Positions 15,145-23,110 of a DNA stretch of 23,184 nucleotides are shown piece by piece. Under the pieces are notes generated by a model. It was not told the DNA's origin, made no database searches, and saw only the letters and a list, made by a program, of their open reading frames with translations. Within the stretch, counting starts at the first letter, position 1; every line of letters begins with the position of its first letter. Made by a program: the position numbers and the translations under genes. The stretch is from Candidatus Helarchaeota archaeon (GTDB taxonomy: Archaea; Asgardarchaeota; Lokiarchaeia; Helarchaeales; JABXJV01): assembly GCA_013375355.1 (NCBI GenBank), contig JABXJV010000191.1, positions 1 to 23,184 on the forward strand, written 5' to 3'.

Positions 15145-15420
15145 TTATTCTTCCCATATAACCATCAGATCTTTGAGTGATTCAACAAGAGTTTCGGCAT
15201 GTTTTATATTATTTATTCTAAAGCTAGAATGTTTTGCCCAATATTTCTCTTCTGTATTTTTATTTGTTCTCTTTTGAAATTTGTAAATTGATAAAAAAGT
15301 TTGGTCTTTTTCAGTATCTTTTAATAATGTTAGAAGGGTCCACCAGCGACCTCGTTTAGAAATAGTTTTATGTTCTAAAATTTCATAATATTGAATGGGA
15401 GGTTCTTCTTCTTCTGCCAT
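15145..15420 (-). CDS. small conserved-looking protein, possibly PC4-like nucleic-acid binding
   Basis: 91 aa, no confident family. After an acidic start (MAEEEEPP) there are alternating strands (RGRWWTLLTLLKD; TFLSIYKFQKR), a short loop, WAKHSSFRI, and a final helix (HAETLVESLKDLMVIW). This beta-beta-beta-beta-alpha arrangement with aromatic and basic residues recalls the PC4/Sub1 single-strand DNA-binding fold, and the pattern of the last strand and helix fits it. This is a fold guess from pattern, not a recognised signature. The ATG is preceded by GAGAG and GTGTG motifs, and the dehydrogenase gene at 15475 is 54 nt upstream on the same strand, so the two may share a transcript. Confidence 0.7.
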   Translation of the reverse strand: MAEEEEPPIQYYEILEHKTISKRGRWWTLLTLLKDTEKDQTFLSIYKFQKRTNKNTEEKYWAKHSSFRINNIKHAETLVESLKDLMVIWEE

Positions 15421-15474
15421 TTATACACACTTCTCTCAAAAATGTTAAAATCAGATTAAAATAAAAAAAAATTT

Positions 15475-16632
15475 CTAAATTGATTTATATTTCTCATAGA
15501 TTGCTTCTGCTGTATGTTGTGTTGAGGCAAATTTACCTTCTTTCCGTAATTTCTCCGGAACTATATCTCTAGGTAATTCTTTCCAATTTTCTTCATAATT
15601 TTTTGCATCTGCAATAAGTGCTGCAACAGCTTTTTCCAAATTTTTTGCTTCTTTCTCAAATTTTAGATAATCTAACATCATTATAGCAGAAAATACCGTT
15701 GCCATTGGATTTGCTACAGGTTCTCCAGCATAGTTTTTTCTTGCAAGAACTGCAGGTGCACTTCCGTGAGTAGGCTCAAAATATGGTATTTTCTCTCCAT
15801 ATATTCCAGATCCAGCAAGACCTAAACCACCAACAAGCTCTGCACACATATCAGTTAAAATGTCTCCAATCATATTTTCAGCAATTATTGTATCATGATA
15901 ATCAGGATAACGTAATAAGCGTCTCGCGAAATCATCAACAAAATATTCTTCAATTTTAATTTCGGGATATTCTGCCTCAGCAATCTTTGTTATTATATTT
16001 AACCAAAGTTTATCTTGAACTCGTAGCACGTTTCTTTTAGTTATAACTTCAAGCAATCCCTTTCCTACACCTTCTTCTTTCCTTTTTCTACATAACTCCA
16101 AACCAAATCGTGCAATCCTTTCTGTTCCTTTAGGAGAACATATGCGCAAAGCATAGATTGCTTTTTCACCCCAACGTTCTACTTCTGTTGGGTTTATTAC
16201 TCCTTTTTTTGCCAGTTTTTTTACCCTACCTTCTCTTCCTGCAGCTGCATACATACCCTCTGTTCCTTCGCGCACGAAAACGTAGTCTATATTCTCTATC
16301 AATTCTTTTTTCATAGGGGAGACAACTTCAATACCCGGATAATATTTGATCGGTCTAATATTCGCATAATTACCTAGACCCCATCTCAAAAAGGCAATTA
16401 CTTGCAATGCTTTTTCTTCTGTAGCCCCAAATAAAATAGCATCACAATTTTGCACAGCTTGTTTAGTCTCTGGCGGAAATGCTTCTCCATGAGTTTCGAT
16501 AGCAGATTCACCTACTGGCATAGGTTTGATTTCTAAATTTGGAATTTTCATTTCTTTTAATAACCAAACGGTTGCATCGACAACAAGTGGTCCAATGCCA
16601 TCGCCACCAAGTGCTATAACTTTTTTAGCCAT
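15475..16632 (-). CDS. isocitrate/isopropylmalate-family beta-decarboxylating dehydrogenase
   Basis: 385 aa. These enzymes oxidise and decarboxylate malate derivatives (isocitrate, 3-isopropylmalate, homoisocitrate, tartrate). Substrate-binding arginines R83, R93 and R121 (FLRWGLGNYANIRP; VREGTEGMY), the tyrosine Y128, catalytic K199 (TKRNVLR) and metal aspartates (VDDF at 232-235, and D257, D261 in NMIGDILTD) are all present. The cofactor loop is unusual: after EPTHGSAP the family normally has D-I (NAD) or K-Y (NADP), but here it reads AVLARKNYAGEPVANP, with a few extra residues and neither marker. Substrate and cofactor therefore stay open. The ATG follows GGGTGT, a fair ribosome site, and a TATA-like TTTATTAAAA lies at 16667-16676 on the minus strand. 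Confidence 0.88.
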   Translation of the reverse strand: MAKKVIALGGDGIGPLVVDATVWLLKEMKIPNLEIKPMPVGESAIETHGEAFPPETKQAVQNCDAILFGATEEKALQVIAFLRWGLGNYANIRPIKYYPGIEVVSPMKKELIENIDYVFVREGTEGMYAAAGREGRVKKLAKKGVINPTEVERWGEKAIYALRICSPKGTERIARFGLELCRKRKEEGVGKGLLEVITKRNVLRVQDKLWLNIITKIAEAEYPEIKIEEYFVDDFARRLLRYPDYHDTIIAENMIGDILTDMCAELVGGLGLAGSGIYGEKIPYFEPTHGSAPAVLARKNYAGEPVANPMATVFSAIMMLDYLKFEKEAKNLEKAVAALIADAKNYEENWKELPRDIVPEKLRKEGKFASTQHTAEAIYEKYKSI

Positions 16633-16733
16633 TAAAACACCCTTTTTCTGATTATATTTTATAGCATTTTAATAAATTTTTTGAATAGAAATCATTAATT
16701 AAATATTTTAAATTTGTCATCAATTGTGATTGA

Positions 16734-17744
16734 CTAAAAAAAACCATAGAGTAACCCTACATTAACTGGTAATAATATATTGAATATTAGAAAAATAATG
16801 AAAATGATAAATAAAAAAACACCGTCTCTTCTAGTTAATGATTTTTTCCATGATATAGTATAAAAATAAGATATGATTAAAAGCAAAATAATCCAATTCC
16901 AAATCAAATTCCAGTCGAATGTAATATTTAAAGCAATTATCCCACTAATTCCAAATGTAATCGTAAAATTCCAAATGATCTTACCGATCATTCCTCCTAA
17001 ACCGATTTCTACAGTGTGTTTTTTTATCGATTTTAAAACTAAGGTTAATTCTTCGACGTTTGTAGTCAAAGCAATTATGATAAATCCAAAAATCGATTCA
17101 GAAATGCCAGTCATTTTAATAAGTTCAGTTGTTGAATAAATTAACAATTCTCCCCCAATAATAATAAATATTAAACTAATTAAAATTAAAAATACCATCT
17201 TGAGCTTAGATTTTTTTGTGATTTCCTTTATTTCACCTTCTTCTTCATATTCTAATAATTCATTTTCAACATTAAAATCGATTTCCTTTTCTTTAGATAT
17301 ATATCTAATATTTCTAATAAGATAAAGTAGATATGCCAAAAGACAAGCAGAGCCGAAGATAAGTAATCCAGATGTAATTAAAAAACTAAATAAAATAAAA
17401 AATAAACAAGAAAAAATTATAACAAAATAAAATTTCGAAACTTTTTTAAATTTAATTTCATAAAATAGAGCGGGCAAAGAAAAACATAAAGTTAATGCGA
17501 TAATAGAATTTCCAATAACATTTCCCACTGCTATATAAGGCAACCCATTTATTGAAGCTATAATAGAGGCAATAGATTCTTCTGGGTCTATCCCTAGTAC
17601 CATCGATCCTATAATAAAAGGAGAAACTCCATAAATAATACATAAAATTTTTAAATTATCTATAAAAATATCTGCAAAAAGGAAAATAATTAAATATCCC
17701 CCAAAAAATATGCCTATCCAAAATAAAAAGCTGATTTCCTGCAA
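16734..17744 (-). CDS. Na+/Ca2+ exchanger-like cation antiporter (CaCA superfamily)
   Basis: 336 aa, mostly hydrophobic, with two internally repeated ion-binding segments in two halves. The first alpha repeat is around 39-83 (GVSPFIIGSMVLGIDPEES, then GNVIGNSI) and the second around 212-262 (GFIIIALTTNVEEL, then GGMIGKIIWNF). Acidic residues E55 and E231/E232 sit where exchangers bind calcium, although the first repeat reads GIDPEE instead of the common GTSxPE. A charged cytoplasmic loop (about 148-182, Glu/Lys rich) separates the halves. About 10 membrane helices are expected. Likely role: ion-gradient-driven export of Ca2+ or another cation at the cytoplasmic membrane. The gene is 101 nt upstream of the dehydrogenase on the same strand, with no evident functional link. 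Confidence 0.85.
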   Translation of the reverse strand: MQEISFLFWIGIFFGGYLIIFLFADIFIDNLKILCIIYGVSPFIIGSMVLGIDPEESIASIIASINGLPYIAVGNVIGNSIIALTLCFSLPALFYEIKFKKVSKFYFVIIFSCLFFILFSFLITSGLLIFGSACLLAYLLYLIRNIRYISKEKEIDFNVENELLEYEEEGEIKEITKKSKLKMVFLILISLIFIIIGGELLIYSTTELIKMTGISESIFGFIIIALTTNVEELTLVLKSIKKHTVEIGLGGMIGKIIWNFTITFGISGIIALNITFDWNLIWNWIILLLIISYFYTISWKKSLTRRDGVFLFIIFIIFLIFNILLPVNVGLLYGFF

Positions 17745-17845
17745 TTTTTTCCAAATTTTATGTATTTTTTTTTAATTTCTTAGATTGAATTGTATTAGAA
17801 TTTTGTTTATCATTTAATATAGAATTTTTAAAAGAAATAAAGAAA

Positions 17846-18589
17846 TCAATAACAGAAATATACCCATATAAAAGCAGCAACTAAACATATCGCTATAAAG
17901 GTTATTTCGTATCCGTAATTTGGAGGTGGAAGAGTAATCCAATAATAGAATCCAAGCCAAGGCATTACAGTTCCACCATGATCTTTAATCCGGAAACAAA
18001 AGCCAGTTATTTCTGATTTTTGATATAATGCAACAATAAAGACATTATGACCTTCATTAAAATGAACATTTTTCTTTACATCAGAATCAGGAACGATTCG
18101 CCTTTCTTCTACCAATTCATTTTCCCATATTAATTCACCGTCTTTCCAAATTTTTATTGAATCATCTGAGCCTACATTAATGTCATAATTTCCATCAAAG
18201 CCGGGTGGGACCATAACTCTAAAAGCTGAATACCAAGTCATAATCTCATATCCCTCTAATAGTGCCTCATCCTTACCAATCTGGTAGCTATATGAAGTCC
18301 AGTCAGTCCAAGCACTCCATGGACTATCTAAGCCAGGCATGAACCCATCTTTTGCCCCTTCGTGAGGATATCCTGCTTGTGTAGATAATAAGTTAAGATT
18401 TAATTCATGGTCATCGTGAAAATCGTTCCCTTTAAAACTAATAGACCGTACTTTGTGGAGCCAACCATCAGGCCAGACAAATGTTCTATTCCAATCTTGA
18501 GTTTGATACTCAAAGGCCATATAGCAAATACCTGCCCAGAATGCAATAACAAAAAGAGCAACTGCTATTTTTCTCTTAGTGACAACCAT
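17846..18589 (-). CDS. membrane-anchored extracytoplasmic beta-sandwich protein
   Basis: 247 aa. An N-terminal hydrophobic segment (about 8-26, after MVVTKRK) acts as signal or anchor and a second lies at the C-terminus (about 228-247), so the ~200-residue middle should face outside. The middle is rich in Trp, Tyr, Asp and Gly. Its core (WYSAFRVMVPPGF, then NVGSDDSIKIWKDGELIWEN, ending FRIKDHGG) has the pattern of PA14-like or jelly-roll carbohydrate-binding domains attached to glycosidases, where the SDD and the G-E-L turn are typical. No catalytic residues can be named. Possible roles are sugar or surface binding; this is inference. A palindromic AAAATATATTTT at 18646-18657 may contain the TATA box. 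Confidence 0.72.
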   Translation of the reverse strand: MVVTKRKIAVALFVIAFWAGICYMAFEYQTQDWNRTFVWPDGWLHKVRSISFKGNDFHDDHELNLNLLSTQAGYPHEGAKDGFMPGLDSPWSAWTDWTSYSYQIGKDEALLEGYEIMTWYSAFRVMVPPGFDGNYDINVGSDDSIKIWKDGELIWENELVEERRIVPDSDVKKNVHFNEGHNVFIVALYQKSEITGFCFRIKDHGGTVMPWLGFYYWITLPPPNYGYEITFIAICLVAAFIWVYFCY

Positions 18590-18720
18590 TTCAAGAACAA
18601 CACATTTTAATAAATGAATTTTTTGATTTTCAAAGTTTTGGTTCGAAAATATATTTTGGTGTTAACTAAATGAGTTCATATTGACTAACTAATATTTAAT
18701 TAAATGATAATATTAATCTA

Positions 18721-19329
18721 TCAATTATAATCTTTTTCCTTACTACAGCTGTAAAATTGAATTAGATGTAACGTTAAAGTCCCAAAATATATTAATATAA
18801 CATAAAAATAATTAATATTAATTAAAATTATCGATAAAAGTGCCGAAATTCCAAAAGTTAATTCTAAAACTTTGATAATGTTTGATCTATAGTACTTATT
18901 TATAAAATAGCAGCGGCCTACTTCATCTTTTTCTTCATCTGTAACATCAGGAGTTTTTAAAATGCCTCCTATTAAATTTGGACTAAAAGGATAAAATAAT
19001 GAAATTCCCCAGTCGATTAAATCCGTACCCACGTGAATAAGTCCACAAATTCCAAGTAGAATAAAATAACGCCATAGATCAGTAAAATTAAATATTGATA
19101 TCCTAAAAATAAATAATATTATCCCTACAATTGTGAAAATGCCATATAGAAAAAATGTATGTGTTGGTAATCTACGATGGTTATGATTTTTAGCAAATTT
19201 TGATAATAGAAAGTCGAAATCAATGATTATCATAACCACAATAATAAATAAAATCTCAAAATCTGATAAATAACTTGAAAATACCATTGAAATTAATATA
19301 CCTATGGCTGCATGAACATTCATATGCAT
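18721..19329 (-). CDS. YdjM-like membrane-bound metal-dependent hydrolase (DUF457-type)
   Basis: About 202 aa with four or five hydrophobic segments. The metal-ligand pattern of the family is visible: H6 near the N-terminus (MNVHAAIG), D37 and D39 (IDFDFLL), H49, H51 and H57 (NHNHRRLPTHT) and H99/D103 (LIHVGTD). Members resemble phospholipase-type membrane hydrolases, but their substrates are unknown. An earlier TTG at 19353 is in frame; I prefer ATG 19329 because family members begin just before the first histidine. Transcribed divergently from a second member of the same family at 19431, with 101 nt between the two starts. It precedes the beta-sandwich gene by 131 nt. Confidence 0.78.
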   Translation of the reverse strand: MHMNVHAAIGILISMVFSSYLSDFEILFIIVVMIIIDFDFLLSKFAKNHNHRRLPTHTFFLYGIFTIVGIILFIFRISIFNFTDLWRYFILLGICGLIHVGTDLIDWGISLFYPFSPNLIGGILKTPDVTDEEKDEVGRCYFINKYYRSNIIKVLELTFGISALLSIILININYFYVILIYFGTLTLHLIQFYSCSKEKDYN

Positions 19330-19403
19330 TTTATTTTCATCTATTATATTCAATGACTTAAAAATAAGAAATATTTAAAGTTTAAAAGTATTTTTTGTTA
19401 AAG

Positions 19404-19422
19404 TAAGAACGAAATAAGAACG
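19404..19422. repeat. tandem direct repeat TAAGAACG in a divergent promoter
   Basis: TAAGAACG occurs at 19404-19411 and 19415-19422, an 11-bp period of about one helical turn. It lies just ahead of the plus-strand TTG start and about 20 nt past a TATA-like TTTAAAAG (19381-19388). A regulator site is possible; chance in A-rich DNA is not excluded. Confidence 0.35.
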
Positions 19423-19430
19423 GATTAAAA

Positions 19431-20168
19431 TTGTGGTTTCAGATTCATTACTTAAGCGGGTATTTTTCAGGAAGACTCTTGAAATTGGACCGTTCAGAAA
19501 AGATTATGTTGATTTTAGCAGCGATTCTTCCAGATTTCGATTCTATTTTCTATTTTATTATAAGCGGCTTCCAATATCCAGCATCTTTTCATGGGGGAAT
19601 AACCCATATGTTTTTAACTGGTTTTATAATGAGCACAATTTTAGCTATCATTTTTTTTGGAATTATGAAATGGAGAGATCCAAAAACTGAAAATTTGAAG
19701 TTAGCACTATTTATAATTCTCGGTTTGTTTGGGATCTTTCTGCATTTGTTATTAGATATCAATACAATCGCAAATGAATATGGAGAAATACATCATTTAT
19801 ATTTCTGGCCCGTAAGTGAATTTAGTTATCATCTTGATATTTTATTAGCAGATATACTTCCTAGATTTCCTTATTTTGATTTTGAAAAATTAATGTTTTT
19901 GAAGTATTCAGCTGATTCAATAAGAATTGTTGCTATTTTATCTTTGATTGTTAATGGCGTATTTCTAACAGTTCTTATTTATGAGTGGATGCCTCCACGC
20001 AAAATTTTTCTATGGGATCCCTTTATGTACAATTCTGATAGAATGCGGGATCCTTGGATAGGAGATAATGGAGAAATTATTCTAAATATTCTATTAACCC
20101 TCATCTTTTTCGGTGCTTTTGTTATTCGTATTGATTATTTATTTTGGCAAATATTAGGTACTTTATGA
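19431..20168 (+). CDS. YdjM-like membrane-bound metal-dependent hydrolase (DUF457-type), second copy
   Basis: 245 aa, hydrophobic, with the same ligand order as its divergent neighbour: H6 (FQIHYLSG), P34-D35-F36-D37, H54 and H59 (SFHGGITHM) and H105/D109 (LHLLLD). It is longer, with a C-terminal part containing FEKLMFLKYSADSIR, a polar PP-R-K segment, and a last hydrophobic stretch (about 218-240). The start is TTG 19431, since an in-frame TAA at 19404 excludes anything earlier and the next ATG falls after the first ligand. The ribosome site is weak. Its TGA overlaps the ATG of a 38-codon ORF (ATGA). The similarity to the minus-strand gene is limited to motifs, so if they are duplicates the event is old. 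Confidence 0.78.
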   Translation: MWFQIHYLSGYFSGRLLKLDRSEKIMLILAAILPDFDSIFYFIISGFQYPASFHGGITHMFLTGFIMSTILAIIFFGIMKWRDPKTENLKLALFIILGLFGIFLHLLLDINTIANEYGEIHHLYFWPVSEFSYHLDILLADILPRFPYFDFEKLMFLKYSADSIRIVAILSLIVNGVFLTVLIYEWMPPRKIFLWDPFMYNSDRMRDPWIGDNGEIILNILLTLIFFGAFVIRIDYLFWQILGTL

Positions 20169-20281
20169 AAAAACTGTTTTCTGACGGTCTTCCAAGATAT
20201 TTTCAAATAGATATAAAAAATTCTGCCAAAAATAGTTATTATAAATTAAGAATTACAAAATCAGATGATTATTCGGCTTGA
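20165..20281 (+). CDS. possible 38-aa small ORF in ATGA overlap
   Basis: The ATG shares ATGA with the stop of the preceding hydrolase gene, the classic sign of translational coupling, and the frame runs MKKLFSDGLPRYFQID to ITKSDDYSA before TGA. Composition is protein-like (mixed charged and aromatic) and it fills most of the 139-nt gap before the glycosidase gene. I recognise no family. It may be a real small protein, a chance ORF, or the detached start of the glycosidase in another frame. Confidence 0.35.
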   Translation: MKKLFSDGLPRYFQIDIKNSAKNSYYKLRITKSDDYSA

Positions 20282-20307
20282 TATATCACGATATAGGTGA
20301 ACAAGAA

Positions 20308-22086
20308 ATGAGTTATAAAATAAGTTTTAATAAAAATAAAAGCAAGCAAATTGAACAAGCTGTTAGGGTTTTAGCAAGTTGGATTGGGGAACCTGACTCA
20401 AATTCAATTAAAACTTTAACATTTCTTACATTGCAAAATAATTTAGAAGAAATTCAAAAGTTGGAATTAGAGAAAGCGAATAAACTTAAGAAAATAGATG
20501 ATTTTTTAATTTCTAGTAATAAAAATGAAATTTATAAAAAGGAAAATGAGATAGTGATTATATCAGTTGGCGACCGCGGTCTTGCTAATGGTATATACTT
20601 TCTATACATGAAATTAAAGGAGTCTCAAACACAAGACCCATTTTCTATTAATTGGGAACTTTTTCAAACTCCACATTTTGAAACACGTGGTATGACCTTA
20701 AATATACCATTAGGATTAGAAGGGCTTTCCACTGATACATGGACGTTTCCACAGTGGAAAGATTACTTGGATAGGCTTCGATCATTTAATTATACGTCGG
20801 TAACATTTGTAATATATGCAGCGATGTTATTTATTCCTGATTTCGAAGAATTGAGAAAAAATTCGTGGAGATATGATGTTTATGAGGAAGTATTCAAATA
20901 TGCCGCGGATATTGGTCTAGAAATCATTTTATTATATGTTTTTAATCAAATCCCCCCCGATTTATGGGTTAAATTTCCTGAAATTAGAGCGAGAGTCTTT
21001 GGTTATCAAGGAATTTCTTATTGTAGCCTAAAGAGGAAAGAACTTGGGGAAAAGATCCTTAAATACACTCTTAATAGGTTTAAAACAGTCCCAAGTAATG
21101 CTCTGTTTGCGTTCGAGGGGGGAGGATGCGATTGTGATTATTGTAGGAATAATATTGATGATCTTATTATTAAATACTTGGAATTTATTAAAGAAAATGC
21201 AGAACCTGAACGTCTCTATTTTGTTACATGGTTTGCTAATATAAAAGAGAATTTTGAGTTACAACCGATTAAGGGGCTTCGGGATAAATTGTTTTCTAAG
21301 ATTCCTAAAGATATAAAGATCGTAGATGTATGCAGAAAAACATTACAGATGGCTGCAGCTCAAAGCTATGAGATATTTGATTTTATATTTTTTATAGATC
21401 CAGAAGCGGGTATGGAAAATCAATCGATTTTTCCTAGACCTCATATAAATTTGTTAAAAGAACGAATATCAGATTCAATTCAAGCATTTGGTTCAAATTT
21501 GAAAGGAATATTTGGTTATAGATTAACTCCTAAAACGCGTTTTATTAATGATTATGTTTTAGGAAGATATCTTTGGAATCCTGAAATTGGAGTTAATGAA
21601 GTCGTTAGCGAAGTTGCTGGTTTACTCTCATTTTCCGTTGACGAAAAGGAAAAAATTATTGAAGTAATCCTATTACTCGAGGATTTTTGGAGAACTTTAG
21701 ACGGTAATAAATTAAAAGAATGCAAGAATGTTTTAAAAATGGTCATTAAACAACAAAAAAATATATCAGATCCATTGAAAAGCATTCATGAGGCGGTGAA
21801 AATTTTGGAACTCCTTTTTCGATCTTATTCACTTGACTCTAATAAACAAAAACAAAGAAATCTACAAAAAATTTTTTATCTGATGAGAGAAATGGAAACT
21901 TTCCATTGCTATACTTCTTACAAGTATTGGAACTCTGTATCGTATGAAATGATAAAACAACGTGTTAATTGGTGGACTGATTCTAGGACTGGGCTTTTTA
22001 ACCCAAAGTCATTTCCGGAGAACTGTGTTTCGAAAGCAAAGTACCATTTAATCAATGACAAAAAAGATGCACTTCCTTGGATGTGA
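20308..22086 (+). CDS. glycoside hydrolase-like protein (GH20/GH67-type architecture)
   Basis: 592 aa from ATG 20308, chosen because GGTGA lies 7 nt upstream; a TTG ten codons earlier has no such site. Residues 1-115 form the small alpha/beta domain that precedes the barrel in GH20 and GH67 enzymes, ending in the typical VGDRGLANGIYFLYMKLK. The barrel opens with FETRGMTLNIP (124-134), continues with VTFVIYA and IILLYVFNQIPPDLW, and includes FAFEGGGCDCDYCRNN (267-282), a cysteine cluster like that in several GH20/GH67-related families. E270 is a candidate catalytic acid, but I cannot prove it. No signal peptide is present, so it should act in the cytoplasm. Likely substrates are N-acetylhexosaminides or uronides (inference). 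The nucleoside hydrolase starts 10 nt after its stop. Confidence 0.72.
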   Translation: MSYKISFNKNKSKQIEQAVRVLASWIGEPDSNSIKTLTFLTLQNNLEEIQKLELEKANKLKKIDDFLISSNKNEIYKKENEIVIISVGDRGLANGIYFLYMKLKESQTQDPFSINWELFQTPHFETRGMTLNIPLGLEGLSTDTWTFPQWKDYLDRLRSFNYTSVTFVIYAAMLFIPDFEELRKNSWRYDVYEEVFKYAADIGLEIILLYVFNQIPPDLWVKFPEIRARVFGYQGISYCSLKRKELGEKILKYTLNRFKTVPSNALFAFEGGGCDCDYCRNNIDDLIIKYLEFIKENAEPERLYFVTWFANIKENFELQPIKGLRDKLFSKIPKDIKIVDVCRKTLQMAAAQSYEIFDFIFFIDPEAGMENQSIFPRPHINLLKERISDSIQAFGSNLKGIFGYRLTPKTRFINDYVLGRYLWNPEIGVNEVVSEVAGLLSFSVDEKEKIIEVILLLEDFWRTLDGNKLKECKNVLKMVIKQQKNISDPLKSIHEAVKILELLFRSYSLDSNKQKQRNLQKIFYLMREMETFHCYTSYKYWNSVSYEMIKQRVNWWTDSRTGLFNPKSFPENCVSKAKYHLINDKKDALPWM

Positions 22087-22096
22087 TAAAGACCTT

Positions 22097-23008
22097 ATGA
22101 AAAAAATAATATTTGATGGTGATCCAGGAATTGATGACGCTTTAGCAATAATGCTTGCACTGCAGTCAGAAGAAATCCAATTAATTGGAATAACAACGGT
22201 AGCCGGGAATGTTAATGTGGATAGAGGCACAATAAATGCTTTGAGTCTATTAGAATATCTTAAAATAGAAAATATACCTGTGGCAAGAGGAAGTGAAAAA
22301 CCTCTTTATAAAGAATTAAAAACTGCTGAGTTTGTGCATGGAAAAGATGGCTTAGGAAATATTAACCTCCCAACTCCAGAAATTAAACCTATCTCAAAAT
22401 CAGCTGCTGATTTTTTAATCAAAACGATTAAAAAATATCCCAATGAAGTAACAATAGTAGCCACAGGACCTTTAACAAACATGGCGGAAATACTCAAAAT
22501 TGATCATGAGATATCAAATTACATATTAGAGCTTATTATTATGGGTGGAGCCTTGAAAGTTCCCGGTAACGTCACCCCCGTGTCAGAATATAATGTATGG
22601 GCAGATGCTGAAGCAGCTAAAATTGTCCTCGAGTCAGATCTACCAATTATATTAGTTCCACTTGATGTAACAATGAGTTTTACATTAACTACTACTAAAA
22701 TCTCTGACATTAAGACTGCAAATACATCAATTTCAAAACTGATAAGTCGAATGCTTCCATATTATATCGATGTTCATAAAAAACTTGGAAATATAGATGG
22801 CTGTTATATCCATGATGCATTAGCAATGGCATATACAATTGATCCAACTTTATTTACAACTAGAATGATGGGTATAGAGGTTATAATTAATAAAAATAAA
22901 GAATATGGAAAACTTATAATTTCCAAAGCAAAACCACCATTAAAAATCTGTTTAAAAGTAGATTTTCAACGGTTTTTACAATTTTTTATTGATCAAATGA
23001 TAAAATAA
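22097..23008 (+). CDS. inosine-uridine-type nucleoside hydrolase
   Basis: 303 aa. It hydrolyses the N-glycosidic bond of ribonucleosides to ribose and free base; specificity (purine, pyrimidine or both) is open. Calcium and catalytic residues match the Crithidia enzyme closely: D9, D13 and D14 in FDGDPGIDDA, T123 in VATGPLTN, N166 in EYNVWAD, H239 and D240 in YIHDALA. MGGALKVPGNVTP (149-161) is also typical. The frame is open back to 22055, but ATG 22097 puts the first strand and DGDPG motif directly at the N-terminus, as in the family, and follows the glycosidase stop by 10 nt, so the two are probably one operon for glycoside salvage. Confidence 0.92.
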   Translation: MKKIIFDGDPGIDDALAIMLALQSEEIQLIGITTVAGNVNVDRGTINALSLLEYLKIENIPVARGSEKPLYKELKTAEFVHGKDGLGNINLPTPEIKPISKSAADFLIKTIKKYPNEVTIVATGPLTNMAEILKIDHEISNYILELIIMGGALKVPGNVTPVSEYNVWADAEAAKIVLESDLPIILVPLDVTMSFTLTTTKISDIKTANTSISKLISRMLPYYIDVHKKLGNIDGCYIHDALAMAYTIDPTLFTTRMMGIEVIINKNKEYGKLIISKAKPPLKICLKVDFQRFLQFFIDQMIK

Positions 23009-23110
23009 CAGATATTTCATATACATTAATGGAATAGGGAAAAATTACCCAATATATTAAAATAAATTAAACTAATCAATTAATTACAATTTTATCCAGG
23101 AGATAAATAA

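Noticed and set aside
19330..19353. TTG start eight codons upstream of the minus-strand YdjM-like gene
   Set aside because: No ribosome site before it, and family members begin just before the first histidine; ATG 19329 fits better.
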